Source: Lucifuga dentata (Eukaryota > Chordata > Actinopteri > Ophidiiformes > Bythitidae). From it: 64,000 nt of DNA. Position 1 is the first letter of the stretch, and each line of letters starts with the position of its first letter. The position numbers were made by a program, and so were the translations under genes. The stretch lies in contig VXCM01000220.1 of assembly GCA_014773175.1 (NCBI GenBank), forward strand, positions 124,001 through 188,000, given 5' to 3'. Of this stretch, positions 41,492-55,030 are shown piece by piece. The notes beneath the pieces were generated by a model. The model was not told the origin of the DNA. It made no database searches and worked only from the letters and a program-made list of their open reading frames with translations.

Positions 41492-44400
41492 TTGTGTGAC
41501 AGTAGCTTGGTAGCTCAAAAAGTAGAAGGCATTGTAAGCGCTCTTATCTCATGATGTCAAATTTCAGCAAGCTTCCCTTGCTTAAAGTCTATCAGTTTAT
41601 CGCTCCTTGTCTCTTTTTCTAAAAGATGAGTATCTGTCACTTTTTCCTTTTGAAATGTCACGGAGGCAGAAAGCTGCATTAGTGTAATACAGCTCCATCC
41701 ATCCTTCCTTTAAATCCAGTTTTCTCTGATCTTTGGGTGTAGTTAAGTTCTCCCACATAACTTTCACTCATCCAGTCAACGTCAAGTCAGTTGATTACCC
41801 AAAATAAAAATCAAAGGAAGCTTCATCTACCAAACTGTAAACAGAGTACATGATGAAGACTCACAAATATGCTTCTTGACTGCCAGAATTGCTGAAAGAC
41901 AGGCCCACCATCTAAAGGTAGTTTGACTGTCAGTAAAAAGACAATCAGTGATTTTTCTAAAGTGGCGAAGAAACCGAATGCGGTTTTGGTGTTTGCAGAA
42001 ATTTGTCTCTGCAGAATTGAAATTGGTCCCAAGAAAGTAATTTGACCTGACTCAGCACATGGCAACTGCACAACTATCCGTTGTTAAAAATTTAGATTTG
42101 TACAAGAAAAGGAGGAACAGCATGGTACATATGACATGATGAAGATCGTTGAATTAGCCTGTTTAGACTTGGTGCTCAGAGGAAAGAATGTCTGTGTGAT
42201 AACCCCTCTTCCTCCGGGTGTGTGCGCCTGTTTGACTCTCTAGCTATTTTTCCTCTGTCTGGCTCTCCAGGGCAACATGTAGCTCCACTCAGGACTCCGA
42301 TCAGTCGCTTTATACGCCACCACGGTTGGCTGACTGTGTCTTGTACATAAATAGTGGCTTTGAATGCTCAAACCTGTTATTTCCTTTGCTCCAGCAAAAA
42401 TCTTCTCGATGTAAAATGCATCTCTTTGGTTTTTTTGTTTTTCACAGTGAAAATCCACCTGATGCTTGACATTTAGAACAGCACATTTTAAAGCGTACAT
42501 GAACAGGCCATGGGTGAGGTTGTGTTATGTCATTCAGCCATGCAGAACGGCAGATCGTTACTTAAATGATTAGAAATGATTGATGCGAAATCATCTTTTT
42601 CCGCCCTGACTCTGATCTTCTTTTTACCCTCAGTGAGCGGGACAGCGTGCTGCTACACGCACGCTTCCACGCCTCCTCCTTCCCCACCTTTTCCTCTCCT
42701 TGTCCTCCTCCTCCTCTTTTCCCTTGTGGGGTTTTTGCAGAGCTTCCATGTCTTTGGTTCAGCTCTTAAATCAATTCAAGTAGTTGCATAGCTCAGCTTT
42801 TTGACATTTCTGTTCTCGTCTGACCCCTCCAACACACTTTCACTCTTTCCGTGCTCTCTCTCTCTCTTCTCTCTCTCTCTCGCCCACTCTGTGTCTTAAT
42901 AGACAAAATGAGATGTCTGCTTTCACGAACAAGACCTTTAGCTTTGTTCATATTTTAGAAGCCAGGCCAAGAAAAAACATGTTATGCTGATTTACCCACC
43001 GACCCTGCGAGCATTCTCACTATGCATTTGATGGCTTTCGATTAATTCAATTGATCCATCTGATGCACGAGATATTGCATCATACATGTAATGAAGGACA
43101 CAGCAATGCACATATTGAGAAATTGCGTTATTCCAAACACGAGTCAAGGGATAAACATCTTCTTCTCGGTCTTTCCCAGTAGCCATCTTGCATCTGATAT
43201 TCTGACAAGTGACATGTGACTCCTCTCTTGAGCCCAGGTGTTGCAATGACGCACATGCAGACACGCACACATACACAGACATGATGACGCGTGACCTCTC
43301 ATCTATGAGATCAAAGCAGGGTATGGGGTTTTACACACACACAGTAGCGAGAAATGACCCTGCACTTTGTCTGTACACGACTTGTGACCTCTGCTTGATG
43401 GATGGGTCAGGAGGGGGGCTGTCCTGGAAAAAAGAAGCTGTGTGTGTGTGTGTGTGAGTGAAAGAGAGAGAGATGTTTATTATAAGGCTGTGAGTGTGCA
43501 TAGTGTTATGGTATATCAGGCTGTTTCCATTCTAAAACTGAGTAGAATTTCTGCAATAAAAATGCCCATACTAGCCCCACGTTACATATCACGTCAGATA
43601 TGAGAGTGGTGTGACCTTCTACATTTTCTGGATTTTTCACATGATGGGATGATGTTATATTGCTTCACAACAGCCAGTGATATAATTTCCCAGCTATTTT
43701 TGTCTAACCTTTCCAAATTTACAGCACATAGTATCTAGAGAAGTCAGCATTGTTCAGTAAATTTGCATTACCAAAAAGCTCATTGGTATCAGCTAAGTAA
43801 TCTTACTCCCTATGTAAATCAAATGTGTGTGTGTGCATGTGTGTAATAAATTAGCTCTATGCACTTCTGCTCTGTTTCCATCAGCTCATATGCTTTTCTT
43901 GTTGTGTTTATGGTATTCCAGCATTCCCAGGCTTGACGCTCTCAGTAACTGATATTAGCAAATCCCAGTCATTCCTGAGCTATTACTGGTTTTAAACATG
44001 GCCTTCCCCCCAAACTCAAACACAGCTTTACCTCTGTCTCCTCCATCTGTTCACTTGTCTCTTTTTCACCTGTTTCTTAATATGTCCGTTGCTTGGCTAT
44101 GTGGTTTGAGAGTGTGGCTCTGAATTATCGGTGTGTTTTCAAGGCTAAATCTGTCCACAGCAGTTACAGAAACTTATTAGATTACCATCCTTCTCACTCT
44201 CTCTGCTTGTACACGTGTGTGTTTTACCTTTCTGTCAGCCTCCTGGTCCTGTGTCTGAGTGTGTGTTAATGTGTTAATATCTGTCTTGATGCTTTCCTGC
44301 CTGCGTTTGAGAGAAAGTAATCCCGTAAGAGTACCTGGTTTTCTAGCTGTCAGTTATGTTGCGTTTAATTCCCTGCAGTGTAGCCACACATTGTGATTCA

Positions 44401-46817
44401 GCGAGCTGCAGGTGATTTTCCAGCTTTAAATGGTCTTTTACCATTGAATTCAAACAGTATTTAAAAACCAGGCTGTTTTTAAAATTAAATGTTAGTCATT
44501 TTATCTAGGTCTGTACACCAATGTAGATTTATGGCAATCTGATTATGGGCTTTACATGATATTTGAAATGATTGGCTTATTGCCTTAATGGGAATTCATT
44601 AGATATTGGAATTAATTGAAGTTTTAAATTGTATTTAGGCATACTGTGTCCTTTCATGTTCGAGGTTCAAGCTCAAGCAGTGTGTGTGGAATGACTAGAT
44701 TCTTGTAAATACGCTAAAAGTAGAAAATCTAAGTATGAAATATGTATAACTAAACTATTATATTACCAGTGACCTAGAACTTGATCCCTCTAAACAGGCA
44801 TCGATGATACACAATTTGCATTACAGCTGATTTATTTGTATTTTTACCATTAACTCTTTAGTGTACCTACCTTTAATAAAGCTATAATGAAGAGTCCCAA
44901 TAGGATGTTAAGGATTGCCTTATTAGATCCATAAATAAAAACATTTCGATATTTAGTAGAACATGTGGGAGGCAAATGTGAGCCCACAACAACAACAACA
45001 AAAGTTATTATTAGTCTAACTGTTGGAAAGGTCATCTTTCAGAAAAATTGCCAAAAAAAGATCAGTATCTTTCAGCACCGTGGCTCACAAGTAGCAACAT
45101 ATTTAAAAACTGGGAAGAAAGATCAAAGAAGTTCAGATGTGCCATATGGTAAAATTTGTCACATGAATGATAAATGGAGGCATGTAATTAGAGGGGAGGG
45201 ATCAAAACGCATTTCTCAATTTGCTCATCAAGTTTTGGGGCATTGTCAATTTTTCAGTCTTTGTAACTGGAAAAAAAGGCAAATGCTTCAATGGAAGATT
45301 TACATCAGCCAAATCACGAACCTGCTTTGATAATGGGATGCTCTTTTTGTCCCGAGGCTTTGGAGAGAAGACGGAGCTGAGAATATTCAGCTTTAATAAC
45401 AGTGTTGGTATCTCCTCCTCTCTGTTTGCGTGCTCAATGAGCGAGAAAGGAATCACATTCATGCTTAATCTTGTACATGTACTGGGGCTTTCATCTGTGT
45501 GTGTGTTTGGGTGTGTGCGAATGTGTGTGTTCCTTTAGGCTGTGGTAGCGTTTGAGGTAATCAAATGGTCACTGTTCGACTCCGCTGATCTCAAAGAAAT
45601 TAATTGCAGAAAGAGGAGGGTTGTCCGTTGACTTTGAAAAGGAATATGGCCACACGGAGGCTTTGGGATGAGTTGGATGCCGCTCTCTTTTTCTCCTGAT
45701 GCAGAATGCAGAGACACAAAGCTCCTTTTGCCTTGTTGATCCCAAACATACTGGGAAATTTGAGTGAGGAGTGACTTTGTTTGACAGGGACAATATATTT
45801 TTTTTCCTTGATCAGATGTGAGTTGTACTTTACTTGTAAATCTGATTTATAAATGTGAAATGTGAACATCCAGGGACATTAGCAGAAGTTTCCTTTGATT
45901 ATTGAGTTGAAACCTGATGGGAATTGTTCCATCAAGAATTATTACATTTGTAATATCGGGTTTGTTGCGGTACTGTGTTATGTTTATCTTGGAAAAATCA
46001 ATCCCTTTATTAATAGGATCAGTTTTATTCATATATTAAGCCATAATGTCTCAAATTTGATTTTTAAAGAGTTGTGACCACTGCAGTAACAAAGCAGGAT
46101 ATGTGACTGTTAAACAATAAGACTTATTATCAAAGATGAATAATAGCAAATAAAGATAAGGTTTTGAACAGTGAAATTCACAAATTCATTCTAAAATTAA
46201 CTATTGAAATAACTATACATAAAACCAGAAATCCTGTTTAACCAAAATTACACCTAAATTAAGGAAAATAGGAGTTAAATATACATATAGAAATGCTGCA
46301 AAACATACAGAAACTTCAAATTGTTTTTGCACATTTGCAAACATGTATGCCCAAAACAATATATATGTAATTTTGACCAATAATTGCAGCCAGGCTCTGT
46401 ATTGTACTGTCAGCGCGTTAGTATCTTGTAAGACCAAGGAAGGAAGAAAGGAAGGAAAGGATTCGCTTTTACACTAAATTGGACAAAAATGTTGTATCCT
46501 GATGAACACTTTACTCCTCCTCAGTATTACACACCTCACGTTTTATTCTCCGACAGCACCGGTTGTATATTTGGTCTAAATCTGCCAAATCTGTCCACTT
46601 TTGCTACTTAAGGCAACTTTCCTCCCACATCTTAATCCCTCTGCTGCTTTCTCTGGAGGAGTGGAAGCTGACCAGAACTCTCTCTCTCTCTCTCTCTTCC
46701 CATCATGCAATCTTGTTTGCTGTAGGGATTGAAAAGAGGAGTTGTTTGTTAGCAAACCCCTGTACTTAGGGTTCGAGGTGAAGGGGTGAAAGTAAAGCTT
46801 TTGTCTTTCAGTTGGCC

Positions 46818-47240
46818 TTAAAGGAGAATACCGGTGATTTTGCACGTTTGAGCCCAATATGTGCAACTCACGTACATGGTACATTACTGCCAACCATTTT
46901 CCAAAACACACCACTGGAGCAGTAAATATTAGAATTGTTTTTCCTACCCTCCAGAGTGTGATTGGTTTTAGTGCATTCCAGTAGGCCATAAAAAAAAAGA
47001 ACCAACTTGTAGAGATTGAAGCATGCTTTGATAGATAATCCATCACAGTTAACACGATGCCTATTAAAGTTTTTGTGGAAGAAACTTAATTTAATCCGTC
47101 CAATGCAGAGCTACATGGAAGAATATAGTCCTAAGAGAAAACGTTTACCACAAAAATTAAAATGACATGCCTTCTACATATGGTCCTACCTGTTTATTTA
47201 TTGGACTGTAACTTGCAAAACCACTGGTATGGTCCTTTAA
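46818..47240 (+). mobile_element. TTAA-type MITE, copy 3 (both ends present)
   Basis: The left end is TTAAAGGAGAATACCGGTGA and the right end ACTGGTATGGTCCTTTAA. At about 423 bp it is shorter than the 563-575 bp copies and lacks part of the right subterminal region. Confidence 0.88.
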
Positions 47241-47430
47241 GGTTTTTTTTTTTTCCTTTAAATGATGCGTACCACTTTGACATATTAACTTGTATCTTAC
47301 CTGAGAGTATGGGTATGTTGTGTTTGTACTTGTTTGGGTTTGTGTGTTTAATGTGAATGTGTTTGGGTGGGGAAGACCTTGGTGACCTTTCAGATTGAAT
47401 CAGACCTCCATCATGTTTGCCAGATAGATG

Positions 47431-47457
47431 ACACACACACACACACACACACACACA
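47431..47457. repeat. (CA)n microsatellite
   Basis: About 13 AC units, immediately downstream of MITE copy 3. Confidence 0.95.
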
Positions 47458-48499
47458 GGCAGGTCTGTTGTATCTCGGGTTTACATGCTGCAGGACAGTG
47501 ATTTCACCACTCAAACTCCAACAGGTTTGGAAGGGTTGGGGTGTATTTGAGAGTAACATGACACACCTCTCTCTTTCCCTTTTTCTCGTTTTCTTTCTCT
47601 CTCACTCAGAAGAGACAATACACTTCTTTGTCTCTCTCCCCGAGGAGGGAGGGAAAGCGTCGCGGCTCGCCAGCGGCTCACGAGTGTGACATTACATGCG
47701 TCGGGCTGTGCGATGACCAGCTGCCGGAATGTTAAGTGGTGGTGGTGATGGGTGGGGTTTCAGGGAGTACATACAGTATCCAGGCAGAGCGAATTACACG
47801 TGATGGTGAAGGAGAAGGAGGGGAAAGAGGAAGTGAAGATGGGGAGAGAAGAGGGCTGAGGACATGTCGGAGGTCCTGTCACACCCATTCTCACTCAGTT
47901 CCAAATTATGGCTCATCTCTGACTTGATTTGGGTGATTGTTGTTGGTGTAGAGCAAAATTATGACACTGTCTCAGGTACATGTAAGATTGTGAGATTCCC
48001 TTATTGTCATGGCAATGCTGAGAAATTCAGATTTGAGTACTCAAATACCAATTATGTGTAGGCTGTATGTCTCGAGGTCTGATTTTGTAGCTATGTATCT
48101 GTAACAACCTTATAATGGTTTTGCTGTTTACACTGATGAGAGAACATCAGATCTGTGTTCAAGAAAGAAATTATAAATTATCCCTTAATTTTCTTAATTC
48201 AAGATTTATATTGGTATTTGTTTAGGTTAGGTATTTGTGTGAAATACTTGTATCAGCCAATAAATCTTTATCTGATTATTTACACTCAAATAGCAATATT
48301 GATATCAGTCTCAAAAATCCTGTCCCGTTGGGGTTTAAACCAAAATATATTCTTCATTTTAGAATTTTAATTTTAAAATTTTACTGATTAGTTTTATAGC
48401 ATGGTTTAGCTTTTGGCTGTTTTTTCTTTTTCTTTTCTTTTTTTTTTTTGTGAAGCTTTAAACTCATAGAAACCTCAGATAGAGCCTCCCTATCTGTTC

Positions 48500-49062
48500 T
48501 TAAAGGAGCATACCAGTGATTTTGCATGTTTGAGCCCAAGAAAACAATCTGTATACATGTTGCATTACTGCCAACCATTTCCAAAACATACTACTGGAGC
48601 TGTACATTTTAGATTTTTTTTTTCTACCCTCCAGACTGCCATTGGTTTTTATTTCATTCCAGTATGCTTTTAAAATCAACTTAAACAAGCTTGAGATATT
48701 ACAGCAAACACAGCAGCCATTAAATATTTTGCTGAAGTTGCTTAATATAACTGACCCAACATGGAGATATATGAAAAAATGTATGTCCTCGCTGGAGAAT
48801 ACAGTCCCAGGAGAAGACAGCTTTTACCAAGAAATAAAAATGACCATCCTTTCTACAATCATGCATAATTGTTAGCGAGCAGAACATTGAATTTTAAGGT
48901 GGATGCATCACCTGAACGTTTGATTTTGAAATATTACAAGATTTGGCAAAATAACAGGAAATTTAAAATATGGTTTTACCTGTATGTTTGTCGGTTATGT
49001 AGCATGTATGCGGTGGTATTTATTGGGCTTAAACATGCTAAATCACCGGTATTGTCCTTTAA
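48500..49062 (+). mobile_element. TTAA-type MITE, copy 4 (complete)
   Basis: The left end is TTAAAGGAGCATACCAGTGA and the right end CACCGGTATTGTCCTTTAA, 563 bp in all. Subterminal blocks GCATGTTTGAGCCCA and TGGGCTTAAACATGC are complementary. Confidence 0.9.
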
Positions 49063-50225
49063 GTCTTAGCCTTGGCACTGACAAGTCAGGCATTAGTATG
49101 AAATATCAACCCGCTTAAACGGATAGAGTTCACTGGCACAAATAGACCAACGCTGTTCAGCATTTATGAATCCAGATCTATACACAACGGTTAGAGAAAT
49201 TTTAGCCTCTGAAGATATTCTTGAATTGATTGATGTAGCTCTTAAAACATGAAAAATTTGAAAAATGACAATTAAAGATCAATCAGGTGAAAGTAAACCA
49301 GCTTTTTGAGTCTGAGTTGCGTTATACAACCTTTTTCTGAAAACCGACACCTTCTCATAATTGCCCTTTCTTGAAAACAGCTTGATCGGGGCTTTAATCG
49401 CGATTCTTGCTTCTCCTCTGTCAGTGTTGATCTTGGACTCGGCAGGAAGATTTCCTGCCAGGTTGCATTCACATAGGTGTCAGTTTTAGTCATTTCCCCC
49501 ATAGCCACAGAGCGAGTCGGTGACAGGTGTAATCTTGACAGTTAATAGCTTGTGTGTGAACTTGTTGACGCATGCTTGGCTGTCAAACTGTTGTCCCTTT
49601 CCGTCTCATCGTCTGTCAGTCCACGTTGTATTTTCCCAAAATGATATTGTTAGGATTAATTTGATATTGTGCAGAAAATGCAGGTGGTTTGATGCAATCA
49701 GTGGCTATATGATTTTATTCCTTTTCCTCTCAGATTCTTTACTAAAATTGCTGTGGGCGTGACAAAGCCATGTTTGGAGTCTACTATAACACAAAAACTT
49801 TTAATTATACTGAGGATAGTATAGAACCGCCAAACTTTTGTAGTAATTGTCATATTTCCTCCAGCTTTATTCCGTATCATTTGCTGCTTGAGGGTAATGT
49901 CAGCATAAAGTTCATTTTTAGACTAATACAAGCCCAAATGATCTCACTTTATTGGCTTTTTATTTGCAGAATTGATTTTATTTCCTTTTTTTTTTTTTTT
50001 TNTTTTTTTTTTTTTTTGAAGATGCTTTTTAGTGCTGCCCAATTATGCTAAATCACAGATATTGCCGCAATAATCTGTCTATAATTTCTAGGAATAAAGG
50101 CCTTATAATAGCTTTTGCAACTCATAAATAGTGATTGTAGGTAACTGGAGAAAGATACATTTCAAATCCTATTAAGCATTTATCTCCAGAACTCTGGTGG
50201 GGAGTAAAATTGTAAAAAATAGGGA

Positions 50226-50320
50226 GGTAAAGTAATAATAATAACTTTATTTATATAGCACCTTTCTAAAACAAGGGTTACAAGGTGCTGCACACAAAAT
50301 GCAAATTAGACAAAAGATAA
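50226..50320. repeat. Probable SINE/LINE tail fragment
   Basis: ATAATAACTTTATTTATATAGCACCTTTC followed by ACAAGGGTTACAAGGTGCT resembles a very common fish interspersed repeat end. The AT-rich DNA to about 50640 may belong to it. Family assignment is from memory and uncertain. Confidence 0.4.
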
Positions 50321-51857
50321 AATCCAAACAGACAAAACAAAATTATATAAAAGAACAGAAATTAAATTAAAATCAATCAATCAACTAATTTTTAAAAAAG
50401 TATATATAATAAAATATAATCAGTAATATAATTAATTAAATAAATGATAAATAACAATAATAAAATCAAAATAAATAATGAAGTAAAATTATGCATTCAA
50501 TAAATAACATTTCTTGTTAGTGTAAAATAAATGCACAGAATTTTTTGGATCATGTGAAAACGTAAAATGAAATTTAAATAAAACATTTTAAAATATTTTA
50601 GTGTATTTTTAGTCATTATTTCCTGCACATACTCCATCTAAACTTTAGACAGACATAGTTCAAGTCAAAAGCTGTTGAAGCTGAAAGAGTTTTCTAGAAA
50701 GTAAACAGGACAAATTCAATAAATATCAAAATTGTAGAAATGACCGTACAGACTCTGCAGAGTTAAAACTGTCTGTGGATTGTGATTGTAATACTTCAAC
50801 AAAGCATATTGTTGAATATTTATGCACTTTTGTGTCATTCTGTTGATCCCCAGAAGGAGAAATCCTTCCATCTAGGGAGGTCAAGCTCAGGATCAACCCC
50901 AGATTTTCTGAGCGACACAGTGTCTTGCTCAGAGGCACTTCAGCCCCCTGCTGCTTTCAGCTTGAACTCCGGCTGATTGCAGAGGAAATACTGATTGAGA
51001 TGTTTTTTTGAGAATCCTCTTCAGACTTTCAGTTTGTAAATCACAGGCGACTGCTGTCACCTTCTGGGTGTCACCTTACAGCCTGCTGACACCAACTTTC
51101 AACTGCTGCATTTTGGATTTTCTGGTTGCTGCTCCACCTTTTCTTCTCTCTCTCTCACACACACACAAAGAACTGCTAACCGTCCTCACACCTCCGCACT
51201 CCATCCCATTACACACAGACACACACTCACACACGACAACAAACAGCGTTAGCAGGCAAAGCATACCACACCCAGGGTCACACTTGGCTCCTACAGGCGG
51301 AGCAGCTTAGGCCTCTGTAACATTTCAAAGGACAGACTAAGACGTGCGGATTGAAGCTTTGTAGATTTCCTCCGACCCCGAGGCCTCGTCTTTTAACAGA
51401 AGGAGAGACAGATACACAGATGGAGAAAGAGCTCAGAGGTGTATTGGGTTTGTTCTGCCTTTTCATAGTGTCAAGATCATCTTTTGAACTGAGACATCCT
51501 CCTGTTACATTTTGGATGGGCTGACTTACACGCACACACACACATACACACATGCACAAACACATATAAACTGTAGTAAACATACACAGGGAGAGTAGGG
51601 AGAGTTGCTCCTCTCTGTGCCACACACCATCCACATCACACACCTCCTGTGGATTCTGCAGCGGCTGACCTCTTCCTCCCAAGTGTTAAGGCCAAGTTTC
51701 ACACAAAGATCTTTTCCACCTTTTATATCGGCACACAAAAAGCTGCCTCACCTTCCCAAAAATGTCTTCAGTTACATGTGTATCAAAGTAAAGGCTACTT
51801 TATCCTTTAGGCACAGCTTTTATATGCCACAACTTAAAAGCACAGTTTTAGCTTTCC

Positions 51858-51859
<2 letters not shown>

Positions 51860-51917
<58 letters not shown>
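51860..51917. repeat. 58-base T homopolymer ending at an N
   Basis: An uninterrupted T tract ends at the N at 51918. Its true length is unreliable. Confidence 0.85.
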
Positions 51918-52374
51918 NTTTGAACTATGATCATCTGGTGACTTTGTTCAGATACTTTCATTTGGATGTGTTTCTTTGTGTGTGTGGGTGTGTGGGTGTG
52001 GGTGTGGGTGGGTGGGTATGTGTTGATACCAGTCTAGAATATTGAGTTGATACCATGCTATTGTGTCACAATCAAAAAAAATTCTTTTTTACAAACTTCC
52101 ACGGGTGCAGACTCGCATGACTTATTATGACAAATTTACTGATGTGAGACTTGCAACTCAGCTTCTTTGACACCTTGATTTAAAACAATTAAAAAATTAA
52201 AAATGATAAACAATTATACACTAATGCAAAAATTTCATAGCCATATTGAGGTGTTTTTATCAAGTCATGTAGTTTATCTGCAAAGTAATAAATAGAAAAT
52301 TTACAAGGTATCAACAATTTGTGCAAATCCACTGTACCAATTATTACTCTGGCATTAAATTTAGTATAGAACAT

Positions 52375-52417
52375 ATTATGACTTGTTCAGGACTTGAAAT
52401 TCTAAACAAGTCATAAT
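52375..52417. repeat. Perfect inverted repeat, 13-bp arms, 17-nt spacer
   Basis: ATTATGACTTGTT (52375-52387) pairs exactly with AACAAGTCATAAT (52405-52417). Confidence 0.85.
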
Positions 52418-54508
52418 GTGATTAGTCTGTCTTAGACTTGCATTTTGCCTTCTCACTTGCCCATCTTGGATTTATTGGACTTACTTGTGTCTTGCAAGAC
52501 AATGTCTTGGTCCCACCTCTGCAAACTTTCCATACAAAGAACTTTGAGTAACAATGGATGTTAATCAGACAGTAGAATTCCCTGCCTTTTTCTCACAACG
52601 CAGGTTTCTGTCCGTGTTAATCTGTCTTTGTCTCTAGTTTATTGAATCGGGTCTTAAAATAAAATGCTAATTCAGATTTAGTGCTTTCAGGTGTTCAGCA
52701 GAGAAAAACTGGAGTTGATGCATTCCTCCTCTTCATCACTTTAAGATGTTTAGTTGCACTCCTGCCATCTCTCAATCTGCTGCTAACCAGTATCCACAAT
52801 GTCTTTCTCTGTCTCTTTATCCCATGTGATGGTTGAAAATGACGTGCGTGCTGCTGTCTGCCTCCAACAGCCCTTTATTGAATTACCTCCTGAGTTAGAG
52901 AGAAGAGCTACTTGTGTGTGTATTGTGTGTATGTGAGCGCATGGGCAATTAGAAATGCAGTGTCCTGAATGAATGCCAAAAATGGACTCCCACTCATTCT
53001 TGACGTCTCTTATGTGAGGTGATAAAAGGTGTAAGGAAGGAGGACGAGTCAGGTAGGAAGGGAGGAGAGGTAAAAAAGATGGAGGAGGGGATTTGGAAAG
53101 AATTTTCATTGGCAGGAAGCACCTCTGAATCTGCCTCAGAGGACGAACTGCCGCATAACCAAACTCCACTTCATGACCTCTCTGACCTCCTCTTGACTTC
53201 ACCTCCCCATCTTGCTGTTCAGTGGCCTCCTACGCAGAACGTTGATGCCCTGCAACAATGTGGGCCGCTAGCCAACGCTACTTCTCTAATCCCTCCCAGA
53301 GTGCTATCAGAGGCCGATGGCGGCTTTGCTGTCTGACCACAGACTCTCCTGACAGCACACTGATATGGTGCTGGGCCTTTTTGCTTCCTGACACTCCACA
53401 CAGAATACCCTGGAAAAACCACCACTCACTTTGAAATGGATTTTCACTTTGATTTAGCCGAGTTGTAAATGTTGTAAATGCGTTTATAGAGGCTCTTACT
53501 GCAGATAAACTGCTCTCAGCACTCAATGCAATAAGCCGGACAGGGAAGGATACCCATGAGAAATGGTTGTTATTTGTAATTCTAAGCTTTATACATGTAG
53601 GTTTATACATGTGACAACTCTAATCCTTTAGAAAAGAAAAGCTGCTTTTGGAGGAAAATTTGGAACTACTTTGCATCGAACTTTTGGCAGTAGGAGCTAC
53701 GTTGTTCCTTCAGCAAGTTCGTAGTCCTACCTTTGTCCTACCTTCAAGTATGGTGAAGCTTACATAAATTATAGCAAGTGATGTCACAATTCAAGAATTC
53801 GGATGAACATAACGAGATCTTTTGAAATACTTCTTTGTATTGATTGGATGACTCGGTCTCTGAATCTCTTTATCTGGTTTTGAGAACAAGACGCCCCTGG
53901 CCATGTATGCGTCATGGATCCAGGGTGTTTCTATTTGCATGGGATTGGGTTCTCAGGAATTTGGTGCTTAAGGGGGTGTTTCAAGTCCCTGGCCCATATA
54001 TTGATATAGCATCTGGGTCATGAGATGGTGGGGAGTGAGACTGTCATACTCTGGGGTCCAACAGCAGCCCCCACCAAGCTCAGCCATGTGAAGAATGGGT
54101 TCCTGAGGGCTCAGGCCGACAGCTGGCTCTCCATGCCTGGCATACTGCTGCTTGCTGCTGCCCTTAAACCCATCCATCAGCGTACGCACACACACACACA
54201 CACACACCCATGCATGTATACATTCCCAGGGTTCTGGAGAATGTATACACTGCTCTGCTCGGATGGGTTAAATGTAGAGGGCAAATTGAAGTCAGGTAGA
54301 GTATGTAAAGACACATGCGTGCCCGACTGTACATTCATCTGCAGTATGCAGACATGGTGGCACGTAAAAACTTATTTTGTACACAAACACTCCTAACACA
54401 CAGGCAGGTATGTTTAACTTTTCTCGGGCAAGCTGATATTTACATTATTATACTGTACGCACACATTTGGCTACTTTACATCTATGAATGAATAAGGAAA
54501 GGTGAGGT

Positions 54509-54575
54509 TTAAAGGACCATACCGGAGATCTTGCATGTTTAAGCCCAGTACTTGCACAATATACGCCTATTTTTT
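54509..54575 (+). mobile_element. TTAA-type MITE, copy 5 (left terminal fragment)
   Basis: TTAAAGGACCATACCGGAGA followed by TTGCATGTTTAAGCCCAGTA is the family's left end. Similarity stops soon after, and no right end is present. Confidence 0.7.
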
Positions 54576-54921
54576 TTCTGTACTTCATTTAAGGCAAAAA
54601 ATGCAGAGAATTTTGTCATACAGAATATTTGCTGAGTTGGCATATGAAGGGAAATATGCATTTCCAGGTAAGGAAATGCAAGCAGAGGTGGCTTTTTCTG
54701 ATTACAAGACAGTGGATCCGTAAAATAAAATTAAATGCATAATCTAAGTCGGTCAGTCAGAATATACAACGATGTTACTGATACCGATTTCAGTTTAATT
54801 GTGGTGTCTGTGTGTGTGTGTTTGGTCTTTTTGCACTCTCTAAAGTGCGTTTAAAGGCAAAGGAAGGCACGTTGACGCAAACTTTAGCATTTCTTCTATT
54901 GGCATGATTCCTGCTGTACAA

Positions 54922-54945
54922 GTTCTCTCTGTCTCTCTCTCTCTG

Positions 54946-55008
<63 letters not shown>

Positions 55009-55030
55009 GTCTCTCTCTCTCTCTCTCTCA
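54922..55030. repeat. (CT)n microsatellite with CTGT interruptions
   Basis: A pyrimidine tract of about 100 bp, made of CT repeats with regular GTCTCT interruptions. Confidence 0.95.

Noticed and set aside
44965..45330. 121-codon plus-strand frame in celsr1 intron 1 as a nested gene
   Set aside because: It has no recognisable domain, no codon-usage support and no splice or promoter context.
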